Below are positions 1-4,462 of a stretch of DNA of 5,200 nucleotides, one piece after another (the stretch's first letter is position 1; the number at the start of each line of letters is the position of its first letter). The notes beneath the pieces were generated by a model. That model was not told the DNA's origin. It worked only from the letters and a program-made list of their open reading frames with translations, and did no database searches. Source of the DNA: Deltaproteobacteria bacterium (GTDB lineage: Bacteria; Desulfobacterota; Desulfobacteria; Desulfobacterales; ETH-SRB1); assembly GCA_030611115.1 (NCBI GenBank), contig JAUWQK010000117.1, forward strand, positions 1 to 5,200, written 5' to 3'. Made by a program: the position numbers and the translations under genes.

Positions 1-210
1 ATCAGCTCCGACAAAGCGATAGGAAAGTAAATATTGAGTGTTTTTAATTTTGAATTTATGAACATATACTCCACGAAGGTCGCCTTTTTTTTCCGCTCCA
101 ACAGATGGATTTTCGGCAATTTTTAGAATCTGTTTGTCTAGTGCCTTTTTTTCTTGTTTGCCGAATTTTTTAACTTTTCGTTCAAATGATCTGGACTGAA
201 GAATTTTCAT
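1..210 (-). CDS. RelE/ParE-family toxin, C-terminus cut off by window edge
   Basis: Toxin of a type II toxin-antitoxin pair. RelE/ParE superfamily members act in the cytoplasm as ribosome-dependent mRNA interferases or gyrase poisons; which applies here cannot be told. Seventy codons are visible with no stop. The protein starts MKILQSRSFERKVKKF, continues with a lysine-rich helical part, then the family's beta-strand core with GDLRGVYVHKFKI and YLLSYRF. The family is usually about 85-100 residues, so perhaps 15-30 residues lie beyond position 1. The ATG at 208-210 is only 6 bases after the antitoxin stop and has no good Shine-Dalgarno sequence, so translation is probably coupled to the antitoxin. 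The call rests on this motif pattern and on the adjacent antitoxin; the catalytic C-terminal residues are outside the window. Confidence 0.85.
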   Translation of the reverse strand, partial: MKILQSRSFERKVKKFGKQEKKALDKQILKIAENPSVGAEKKGDLRGVYVHKFKIKNTQYLLSYRFVGAD

Positions 211-216
211 TGGCGA

Positions 217-435
217 TTATCCAAATTTGTACTCTGATGATTCACCTTGTTCCAGCTCTGCAAGACCGATAAGGATATCTTTAATCAGACTATAGGTTAA
301 ATCAGTATTTTCTTCAGCGCATTTTCCAATTCGTGCCCAATGTTCAATCTGGCCCGTTAACGACCGACTATCGATTTTACTAAATATCTTTGCGTCCCGA
401 ACCAAATCGTCTGTAATTCTTACTGCGGTTGTCAT
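217..435 (-). CDS. ParD-like antitoxin of a type II toxin-antitoxin system
   Basis: A 72-residue antitoxin, first gene of a two-gene operon with the RelE/ParE toxin. The N-terminus (TTAVRITDDLVRDAK, about residues 2-16) looks like a ribbon-helix-helix DNA-binding strand and helix. The segment RSLTGQIEHWARIGK (about residues 24-38) is the signature I associate with the ParD-like antitoxin family. The C-terminal half (YSLIKDIL onward, ending SSEYKFG) would wrap and neutralise the toxin. The start is firm: TAGGAGGTAA at 441-450 is a near-perfect Shine-Dalgarno sequence 5 bases before the ATG. Antitoxins of this fold normally repress their own promoter with the toxin as co-repressor, which fits the inverted repeat upstream at 503-517. 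Antitoxin-first order is the usual one. Confidence 0.88.
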   Translation of the reverse strand: MTTAVRITDDLVRDAKIFSKIDSRSLTGQIEHWARIGKCAEENTDLTYSLIKDILIGLAELEQGESSEYKFG

Positions 436-467
436 TACAGTTACCTCCTATATTATTATTCCAGATA

Positions 468-496
468 ACGATATTACAAAAAATAGCAAATTGCAA
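468..496 (-). promoter_or_regulatory. Possible promoter of the toxin-antitoxin operon
   Basis: Read leftward, TTGCAA (491-496) and TATCGT (468-473) are separated by 17 bases and lie about 35 bases before the antitoxin ATG. The -35 box is fair and the -10 box is poor (4 of 6 to TATAAT). The surrounding DNA is very AT-rich, so other -10 choices exist. Confidence 0.3.
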
Positions 497-502
497 CCTA
501 TA

Positions 503-517
503 ATTGCGTGGCGCAAT
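503..517. promoter_or_regulatory. Perfect inverted repeat, candidate antitoxin operator
   Basis: ATTGCG-TGG-CGCAAT is a perfect 6+6 base inverted repeat just upstream of the putative -35 box of the toxin-antitoxin operon. Ribbon-helix-helix antitoxins bind such short palindromes to autoregulate. On the plus strand a CTTTTTTT run follows at 522-529, so a weak plus-strand terminator is an alternative, but no plus-strand gene leads into it. Confidence 0.4.
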
Positions 518-684
518 ACGGCTTTTTTTGTTTGAAGGCGAATAATAAATTCAGGGGCGGGCAGGGTGAGAAGATCTATGCAGAAGCTACGTTAACACAA
601 AACTATGCAAAAACCTCGGCGGCATTACCCTGACCGTCCAACTGAAATGACTGGTTCGCATCCTCTTTATTCATATTCCAGTGG

Positions 685-701
685 TAGATCTACAAGATCT
701 A
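685..701. repeat. Perfect palindrome TAGATCT-ACA-AGATCTA
   Basis: A 7+7 base inverted repeat with a 3-base spacer. Its right arm contains the TAG stop (699-701) of the readthrough selenoprotein frame. It could form a small mRNA hairpin at the 3' end of that gene. The minus strand has no U-run after it, so it is not a standard intrinsic terminator. A T-rich run follows only on the plus strand (701-710). Between it and 530 I see no gene: only short stop-interrupted frames, and another AGATCTA near 574. Confidence 0.5.
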
Positions 702-953
702 ATTTTTCTTTGCAATTCTGTCCACCACCTGGCGGACATCAGCCAGGCATCAGCGTCCTTTAGGATTTTTCTGAGTACAGTCACATTGTCCGGCCTTCTT
801 TTCTAATATAATTCTTTCAAAAATCGTTGAGCGGCCGTTATCCAGATAATCTTTTTCAATATCTTTTTTCGTATATTCAAAGCAATAGCATACCAAATCA
901 TTATCTTTGAATTCATTTCTTTTCGGGGAATAAGACCCAATTTCAAACACCAT
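699..953 (-). CDS. CopZ-type Cys-rich Fe-S metallochaperone, selenoprotein with in-frame TGA (Sec68)
   Basis: Small cytoplasmic protein resembling the zinc/[2Fe-2S]-binding domain of CopZ-type copper chaperones (BFD-like). That domain holds an Fe-S cluster or metal through paired cysteines and is thought to hand on metal or electrons; the exact role here is unknown. The 84 residues contain C22-Y-C24, the stretch DNGRSTIFERI (38-48), C57-D-C59, and NPKGR followed by TGA (750-752) and CLADVRQVVDRIAKKN. From memory of the family, the motif here is NPxGxCCLxDV, so TGA replaces the first cysteine of the pair. The frame continues 16 codons to TAG and restores the conserved C-terminus, which points to Sec68 rather than a true stop. 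A hairpin suitable as a SECIS follows the TGA. I chose ATG 951-953 because AAAGGGGA lies just upstream; a TTG at 972-974 in frame is less likely. Conventional calling would truncate it at 67 residues (ATG) or 74 (TTG). A recent Cys-to-stop mutation is the alternative. No Sec biosynthesis gene is in the window. Confidence 0.83.
720..737 (-). promoter_or_regulatory. Candidate bacterial SECIS hairpin
   Basis: In the mRNA, GUCCGCC (731-737) pairs with GGUGGAC (720-726), seven pairs including one G-U, closing a four-base loop AGGU (727-730). The loop begins 20 bases after the UGA. This lies within the usual 16-37 base range of bacterial SECIS elements, and the loop has GGU as in the SelB-binding loop of E. 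coli fdhF. It is inside the coding frame, as bacterial SECIS elements are. Confidence 0.75.
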
Positions 954-979
954 TTTTCCCCTTTGTAGGATCAAAAGGA

Positions 980-1007
980 TTTATAAAAAACTAAATACAA
1001 TAATCAA
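980..1007 (-). promoter_or_regulatory. Probable promoter of the selenoprotein gene
   Basis: Read leftward, TTGATT (1002-1007) and TATAAA (980-985) are spaced by 16 bases. The first matches 4 of 6 and the second 5 of 6 of the sigma-70 boxes. Transcription would begin near 973, about 20 bases before the ATG at 953, leaving room for the Shine-Dalgarno sequence. The promoter overlaps the aberrant 3' end of the truncated antitoxin gene. Confidence 0.5.
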
Positions 1008-1229
1008 GGTTTGACACCAAGCATTCACCCAAGCAACGCTGTCCCGCATGTCTTCACGCCCTCGCCACATCCCTATGAAAGGCTCATTAGTTAATTTGGT
1101 CTGCCTATCTTTCCTGATAGTACGCCAGGCTGGATAACGCGTTTTCAGGAAAGCCACAAAGTCAATGACTTCTCTCTGCGCCTCTACTGGTAAGGATTTT
1201 ATCTCCTCAGCGATTTTTTTAGGCTCCAT
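981..1229 (-). pseudogene. Truncated orphan VapB-like (DUF2281-type) antitoxin
   Basis: Residues 1-68, starting MEPKKIAEEIKSLPVEAQ and running through EPFIGMWRGREDMRDSVAWV, match the pattern of antitoxins paired with PIN-domain VapC toxins. Such proteins carry a helical N-terminus with an LPxEAQ motif and a C-terminal toxin-binding arm. After AWV the expected charged end (typically an R...EW-type tail) is replaced by NAWCQTLIIVFSFL. The switch falls at the TTTGACACC repeat at 1010-1018, so the gene's 3' end appears lost and replaced. No PIN toxin follows; the next gene is the selenoprotein. The start at 1227-1229 is supported by GAGGA (1235-1239) five bases upstream. The open frame extends upstream to 1337, but that part is cassette-site debris rather than protein. 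It may be a fossil or a residual antitoxin able to cross-neutralise another VapC. Confidence 0.65.
1009..1018. repeat. GTTTGACACC repeat, copy 1
   Basis: GTTTGACACC recurs exactly at 1363-1372, and TTTGACACC also occurs at 1348-1356. This copy sits at the point where the antitoxin reading frame departs from its family. The bases before it (about 999-1008, ending ATCAAGG) resemble those before the 1348 copy (ending TTCAAAGT), giving a roughly 22-base imperfect direct repeat around the antitoxin fragment. Confidence 0.6.
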
Positions 1230-1265
1230 TTTTATCCTCATTCTCCCTTCAAATATATTGCGCTC

Positions 1266-1298
1266 GGCTTCTGCGGTCAAGTGCAACAGATGGTTCGG
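1266..1298 (-). repeat. Half attC-like arm upstream of the antitoxin
   Basis: Plus-strand bases 1266-1286 match the left arm of the attC at 3426-3446 at 17 of 21 positions, both ending TCARGTGCAA. Read leftward, GCCGAAC (one mismatch to RYYYAAC) lies at the expected distance before it. The partner arm and the GTTRRRY core are not found downstream, so this is probably a broken cassette site. It produces the misleading in-frame extension upstream of the antitoxin. Confidence 0.4.
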
Positions 1299-1347
1299 CA
1301 AACATGCTGAATTTATAAGCAAACAATCCTTATTCACTATTCAAAGT

Positions 1348-1372
1348 TTTGACACCGATCCTGTTTGACACC
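1348..1372. repeat. Tandem TTTGACACC repeats, copies 2 and 3
   Basis: TTTGACACC occurs at 1348-1356 and 1364-1372, a 16-base period, with the GATCCTG spacer between. With copy 1 at 1010-1018 these bracket the truncated antitoxin segment. Confidence 0.6.
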
Positions 1373-1377
1373 ATTTC

Positions 1378-1424
1378 CCGCAACGATTCGGATTTATCTC
1401 GGCAAGAGGAGCGCATTGTTAGCT
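1378..1424 (-). repeat. Degenerate attC-like site after the 189-residue gene
   Basis: Read leftward, AGCTAAC (1418-1424) follows directly after the gene's TAA. It is followed by AATGCGCTC, the usual type of attC left arm. A weak partner GTTGCGG lies at 1378-1384. The arms pair only partly and the site is short (47 bases). I rely mainly on its position and on the shared GTTAGC core with the site at 2065-2071. Confidence 0.3.
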
Positions 1425-1994
1425 TTAGCCACGATCATGCACCATAATTTCTAGATACTTCACAATATTAAAAGCTATTTTTTGAATGCAGTTTCTATAA
1501 TGAAAAAGCACTTCGGTAAATGCCTGAAAGACAAAAAATGAGAAAAGTCCAGAACGCGTAATTTTTTTAAACAAATGGCGCTTGTCAGGGTTTGAATGAG
1601 TGATGCCACCATAAAATACAATATCAAATAAATAACGATTTGATGTTTTTTTATTTTCAAATATCTGCACAATAGACGACTTATTTAACTCAGTATTAAG
1701 TTTTTCAGTTGCTATTTTGATTTCATGTTGAAGTGATGTACAGTTTTCTGGCCACTTGTCGGAAATACTGCGAATATTTCGAATTGAAAACCCATCCCGA
1801 TCTTGAATCAGGAACCGTAAATTTAAACAAAACGCATCCAAAGCATCAGCGCTCAGACCGTCATGTGCCAGCCAATCACCTTCAATTATCCGTTCTATAT
1901 CAGGCGCTCCTTTCTTACTGCTAACCCAACTCCAGAAGGCGCTTGTTTCAAGGCGATGAGCCTTTTCCACAAAAAGTATCAATTCATCACTCAT
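1425..1994 (-). CDS. Hypothetical cassette protein, 189 residues
   Basis: I cannot name a family with confidence. The protein starts MSDELILFVEKAHRL. It has a tryptophan-rich stretch (FWSWVSSKKG, about 20-29), an acidic linker, a hydrophobic block with FCLNLRFLIQDRDGFSIRNI (about 55-74), and a C-terminal helical half with GGITHSNP and FSFFVFQAFTEVLFHYRNCI. No signal peptide is seen; the C-terminal hydrophobic helices look amphipathic rather than clearly membrane-spanning. The start codon at 1992-1994 is almost inside the preceding attC-like repeat and has no good Shine-Dalgarno sequence (AAAG only), which is common for cassette genes. A degenerate attC-like site follows the stop. It is probably a soluble cytoplasmic protein. 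The length and the intact frame support a real gene. Confidence 0.7.
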   Translation of the reverse strand: MSDELILFVEKAHRLETSAFWSWVSSKKGAPDIERIIEGDWLAHDGLSADALDAFCLNLRFLIQDRDGFSIRNIRSISDKWPENCTSLQHEIKIATEKLNTELNKSSIVQIFENKKTSNRYLFDIVFYGGITHSNPDKRHLFKKITRSGLFSFFVFQAFTEVLFHYRNCIQKIAFNIVKYLEIMVHDRG

Positions 1995-2071
1995 ACTTTA
2001 AAAGCTCGTTGAAGCTGAGACGCGGGAAACCCGCAGGGTTTTCCCGTCGATTCTCCAACGATTCGTTAGCG
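1995..2071 (-). repeat. attC-type recombination site between the 223- and 189-residue genes
   Basis: Read leftward, the core CGCTAAC (2065-2071) is followed by the arm AATCGTTGGAGAATCGACGGG. After a GC-rich turn comes the returning arm CCCGCGTCTCAGCTTCAACGA. The arms pair with a few unpaired bases, including a strong inner stem (GGGAAAACCC with GGGTTTCCC). Unpaired bases in a long stem are the hallmark of folded bottom-strand attC sites. The second core is degenerate and runs into the next gene's start. Confidence 0.62.
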
Positions 2072-2074
2072 TAT

Positions 2075-2746
2075 TTATGCTTTTCCTATTAACCAACTAA
2101 GCAATAACTGGACAGGGAATTTTTGGACATTTCTAAATAAAACCTTCCTAAATCTCGTTGATTCCACCCCCTGTTTAAGGGAATCAAAAATTGGCTGGAA
2201 ATTCCCGTAATTTTCTGGGTCAATCATTTTCAGACGTTCTACTGCTGCCAAGATATAATCTTTTAATTCAATAAAGCTTTTTTCAATGCTTTCTTCAGAT
2301 AATTCAATGAGAAAATAATCTGAGATTAGTTTTCCTTCTACTTGAAAAAATAAAATAGATGGTAGTTTAACATTGTTGTCTAAGGCTAAATATTTTTTGA
2401 GCATTGGCAGCAAATTACTAAAAGGAATCCCCGCATTTATTGGATGCATCCCTCTTCTTTCAAAATCATTGGCAGCCGCCAAATCTTCTGCAAAATTTTT
2501 TTCGTGGGAATAGATATAATAGATACTTAGAAACTTGCCTGAAATTGAATCTAAGGCATTCCAATAATCAGCATCCTCTAATACTTTAATTGTTTGCGGA
2601 TTGCAGAAATCATATATTAAAAATGCGAATGCAAGAGCTCTGCTTTCCTCTCTATGTTTTTCACATAACTCAATGACACCATCCCTGAAATCATCTGTGT
2701 TTAATTCGTGAATGCTGCCGTTTTCAAATATTTTTAAAGGGACCAT
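2075..2746 (-). CDS. Hypothetical cassette protein, 223 residues, possible thioredoxin-like fold
   Basis: Not recognised as a named family. It begins MVPLKIFENGSIHELNTDDF. It has an alpha/beta pattern with a hydrophobic strand ALAFAFLIYDF (37-47), a second strand KFLSIYYIYS (71-80), a GIPFSNLLPMLKKYLAL helical region, and KLPSILFFQVEGKLISDYFL (127-146). The last element, a proline followed by a strand of the SILFFQ type, recalls the cis-proline strand of thioredoxin folds, but there is no CxxC motif (cysteines are only C28 and C48). A C-terminal helical tail ends LLLSWLIGKA. It has no signal peptide, so it is likely cytoplasmic. The ATG at 2744-2746 has no clear Shine-Dalgarno sequence. It is flanked by attC-type repeats on both sides, as a single-gene cassette would be. 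The fold is a weak inference; the gene itself looks sound. Confidence 0.7.
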   Translation of the reverse strand: MVPLKIFENGSIHELNTDDFRDGVIELCEKHREESRALAFAFLIYDFCNPQTIKVLEDADYWNALDSISGKFLSIYYIYSHEKNFAEDLAAANDFERRGMHPINAGIPFSNLLPMLKKYLALDNNVKLPSILFFQVEGKLISDYFLIELSEESIEKSFIELKDYILAAVERLKMIDPENYGNFQPIFDSLKQGVESTRFRKVLFRNVQKFPVQLLLSWLIGKA

Positions 2747-2774
2747 TTGTTTCGTTTTGCTCTTTTTTATTGAA

Positions 2775-2854
2775 CGCTAATCAGCTCAGCTTAACCGGCT
2801 GGCTTTCCCGCCGCTTCGCTCTGGGCAAGCCAGCCCGAGTTGAAGCTGTTGCTA
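2775..2854 (-). repeat. attC-type recombination site after the lipoprotein gene
   Basis: On the plus strand, CAGCTTAACCGGCTGGCTT (2787-2805) and AAGCCAGCCCGAGTTG onward (2827-2848) are inverted copies, about 19 paired bases. The right arm carries three extra unpaired bases (C, T and G on its complementary strand), typical of attC extrahelical bases. The loop is CCCGCCGCTTCGCTCTGGGC. The outer cores are degenerate: CGCTAAT at 2775-2781 and GTTGCTA at 2848-2854. A transcription terminator is unlikely because no U-run follows. Confidence 0.72.
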
Positions 2855-2865
2855 TCTCGTATTGC

Positions 2866-3309
2866 CTAATATATTTTTCCCATATAGGGAGTACTCCCGT
2901 ATGATCCGCGTAACTCTTTCTGGGCGTAAACACTTATAATATTGCCGTCGTAAAAGACAAAATTGTAAGGCTTTAAACCTGTGTAGCCACCGAAACTGTT
3001 CTTGGCATTTACATTTCCATAAAGTATGTAACCAAACCTCAAGCCACCGCCATGAATCGGAGCGTCTCTCATCCAGCCTCTATATACTGGATTCCATTCA
3101 TAAATGGCCGAATCTGGATCTTTTAGGTGTCGTCGCAGAAACTGTTTTGCCTGTGCTTCTGCATTCTGTTGCGAAATTGGAGAACCATAGTCTGCTGACG
3201 AAAGCTCTTCACGTGTAGGTGGACCGGTAGCACAGGCACTTAGTAGTAGCAGGATAAATATCGAAGCGATTAAAAGCCTGGATGAATTCGTCTTGCTGTA
3301 TGTTTTCAT
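2866..3309 (-). CDS. Uncharacterised outer-membrane-type lipoprotein, 147 residues
   Basis: Residues 1-26 form a lipoprotein signal peptide: positive N-terminus, hydrophobic LLIASIFILLLL, and lipobox LSAC with the lipidated cysteine at 26. Residue 27 is alanine, not aspartate, which favours sorting to the outer membrane. The mature part has FLRRHLKDPDSAIYEW (57-72), then a YG...VNAKNSFGGYTGLKPY block (about 97-115). This pairing of an LKDPDSA motif with NAKNSFGGYTG recurs in small uncharacterised periplasmic proteins and lipoproteins I recall; no activity is assigned to it. The C-terminus (YGSTPYMGKIY) is intact. The start is firm: AAGGAGA at 3317-3323 lies 7 bases before ATG. attC-type repeats before and after mark it as a cassette gene, so the good ribosome site lets it be expressed from a passing transcript. 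Confidence 0.82.
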   Translation of the reverse strand: MKTYSKTNSSRLLIASIFILLLLSACATGPPTREELSSADYGSPISQQNAEAQAKQFLRRHLKDPDSAIYEWNPVYRGWMRDAPIHGGGLRFGYILYGNVNAKNSFGGYTGLKPYNFVFYDGNIISVYAQKELRGSYGSTPYMGKIY

Positions 3310-3337
3310 GAATACATCTCCTTTCTCGTCTTGTAAT

Positions 3338-3460
3338 GGCTAATGCGGTTCACCTGGCGCAGGGACTCCCATAAGTTTATTAAATGCAAAGAAGTTCAAT
3401 AGCCTCAATACTTTCGGAACGGCCCGGCCCCTGCGATCAGGTGCAACCGTCTTGTTGGGC
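3338..3460 (-). repeat. attC recombination site (best example) after the 239-residue gene
   Basis: Read leftward, the core GCCCAAC (3454-3460) fits RYYYAAC exactly. The arm CGGTTGCACCTGATCGCAGGG follows, and its partner CCCTGCGCCAGGTGAACCG returns at 3347-3365, leaving single extrahelical bases. The closing core ATTAGCC (3338-3344) differs by one base from GTTRRRY. The arms are spaced by about 60 bases of loop with no open frame. Length 123 bases is within the known attC range (about 55-140). Confidence 0.8.
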
Positions 3461-3478
3461 AGCCCTTGATCTTGGCTA

Positions 3479-4198
3479 TCAGGAATACTGATCAATCCAA
3501 TGCCGAAACCGAAGGCTACATGTCCCTTGCCAATCTATCCTTCCTGGCAATAATATTTCCTTACCCCACCCGACAGCATATGTAAAAAGCTTAGATTCCG
3601 CTGTTATGAATTTATCCTTGCCAGATGGTGAATCCTCACCTAAATGAGCTTGAATGTTATGACCATCGCCAAACATCCAACCAGCTTGAGCAATGGCATT
3701 TCTGCAAGACTCGGATCTTAGAATGACTAAAAATAAGCCCGCAAGTGCATTAATTACAAATTGCAGCTTTGCCTCAGATCGATTGATGAACCTGTTATGC
3801 TTCAATTTGTTATATGCCTTCCACCATTCAAGTTCATGTTTTGGGTATTGTTGGGGAATGTATTGAGAAGCTTGTGACCACATAGAATATGGCTTGATAA
3901 TTTCTGGGGTTTCGCCGTAAAATATCAACCACTTATCTCCGAGATCTTCCCCATAGTAACTAAAATAGTCGTTTATGCTCAATCTTCTCTTTGGAACATA
4001 GGGAGATTTTCTGGATTCATATTGCCATAAAGAATCAAGCTGACTGCAGCTTTCCAATAAAATAGTAACGAGAGTAGGAGACCATACATCTTTATGTTCC
4101 GGACAATATGGGACATTCCTTAAAAAATCGTAAAGCGAATCTTCTGTGGCAATGTAGGTATTTATTACACTATTGGATGAAAATGGCTGTTTAGTCAT
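3479..4198 (-). CDS. Hypothetical cassette protein, 239 residues, with a W-W-x-A-Y-N-x-L-K-H-N-R motif
   Basis: Not recognised as a named family. It has no signal peptide and is probably cytoplasmic. The first half contains VWSPTLVTILLESCSQLDSLW (39-58), a helix typical of proteins with an all-helical core, then a charged tyrosine-rich region. The clearest motif is EWWKAYNKLKHNRF (124-137), followed by the hydrophobic helix FVINALAGLFLVIL (147-160). A 'WxxxNxxKHxR' motif before a helix recurs in uncharacterised, loosely HEPN-like helical proteins; that link is inference and the catalytic Rx4-6H motif is not evident. The C-terminus is rich in tryptophan and arginine (GRIDWQGTCSLRFRHW). The Shine-Dalgarno sequence is poor (AAGAGAAG about 12 bases upstream). 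A geneless segment precedes it and a clear attC follows, which makes it the best-bounded cassette in the window. Confidence 0.72.
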   Translation of the reverse strand: MTKQPFSSNSVINTYIATEDSLYDFLRNVPYCPEHKDVWSPTLVTILLESCSQLDSLWQYESRKSPYVPKRRLSINDYFSYYGEDLGDKWLIFYGETPEIIKPYSMWSQASQYIPQQYPKHELEWWKAYNKLKHNRFINRSEAKLQFVINALAGLFLVILRSESCRNAIAQAGWMFGDGHNIQAHLGEDSPSGKDKFITAESKLFTYAVGWGKEILLPGRIDWQGTCSLRFRHWIDQYS

Positions 4199-4232
4199 TT
4201 GGTGTTTGCTTCTCTTATGTTACACATTTGGC

Positions 4233-4341
4233 GCCTAACAATTTAAATGTTAAGAAATAAATCAACGATATTAGCTATCCAAATATTATTTCTTGATTTC
4301 CATCGTGTATTTTTCATGAAAAAGTAAGAAGATTGTTAGAT
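4233..4341 (-). repeat. Possible attC of a geneless cassette
   Basis: Read leftward, ATCTAAC (4335-4341) fits RYYYAAC and GTTAGGC (4233-4239) fits GTTRRRY, 109 bases apart end to end. Both cores continue as CTAACAAT on complementary strands. The arms between them pair poorly, so the folded structure is doubtful. The interval 4199-4462 carries no gene on either strand; it holds this site, another core at 4406-4412 and AT-rich filler. Confidence 0.42.
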
Positions 4342-4405
4342 CAGGCAAGCGATGTCATTTTTTCCTTTAATATCTAATTTCCGACTAAATATCAAATTCA
4401 AAAAC

Positions 4406-4412
4406 ACTTAAC
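4406..4412 (-). other. Isolated GTTAAGT core site, possible right boundary of the cassette array
   Basis: GTTAAGT fits GTTRRRY and is preceded (read leftward) by GGCGCTT, like the end of an attC or attI. No matching RYYYAAC core is found upstream, where the glycosyltransferase remnant lies. It could be where cassettes begin, or chance. Confidence 0.28.
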
Positions 4413-4462
4413 AAGCGCCATTTCGTTTTGAACCGCCGAATTTCGATATTCAATAACAGGGC

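Noticed and set aside
503..530. Plus-strand intrinsic terminator (hairpin followed by a T-run)
   Set aside because: No plus-strand gene leads into it and the stem is separated from the T-run; an operator role fits the neighbours better.
603..674. Minus-strand 23-codon frame starting MNKEDANQ
   Set aside because: Too short, no good ribosome site and no recognisable product.
728..747. Hairpin CCUGGC/GCCAGG as the SECIS
   Set aside because: Its loop begins only 9 bases after the UGA and lacks a GGU; the overlapping 720-737 hairpin fits the spacing and loop rules. Kept only as an alternative fold.
954..974. TTG start giving a seven-residue longer N-terminus for the selenoprotein
   Set aside because: AAAGGGGA sits immediately before the ATG at 951-953, and the extra residues lie across this ribosome site.
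1230..1337. In-frame N-terminal extension of the antitoxin (NHLLHLTAEAER)
   Set aside because: It translates an attC-like arm; the family starts at the MEPKKIA methionine, which has its own Shine-Dalgarno sequence.
1165..1368. Plus-strand frame of 67 codons
   Set aside because: Antisense shadow of the antitoxin and repeat region, with no family resemblance and no ribosome site.
1475..1672. Second minus-strand frame inside the 189-residue gene
   Set aside because: Alternate-frame overlap without independent support.
1733..1924. Plus-strand frame of 63 codons
   Set aside because: Antisense shadow of the 189-residue gene.
1995..2071. Rho-independent terminator instead of attC
   Set aside because: The stem has unpaired bases, flanking core sites and no U-run on the minus-strand transcript.
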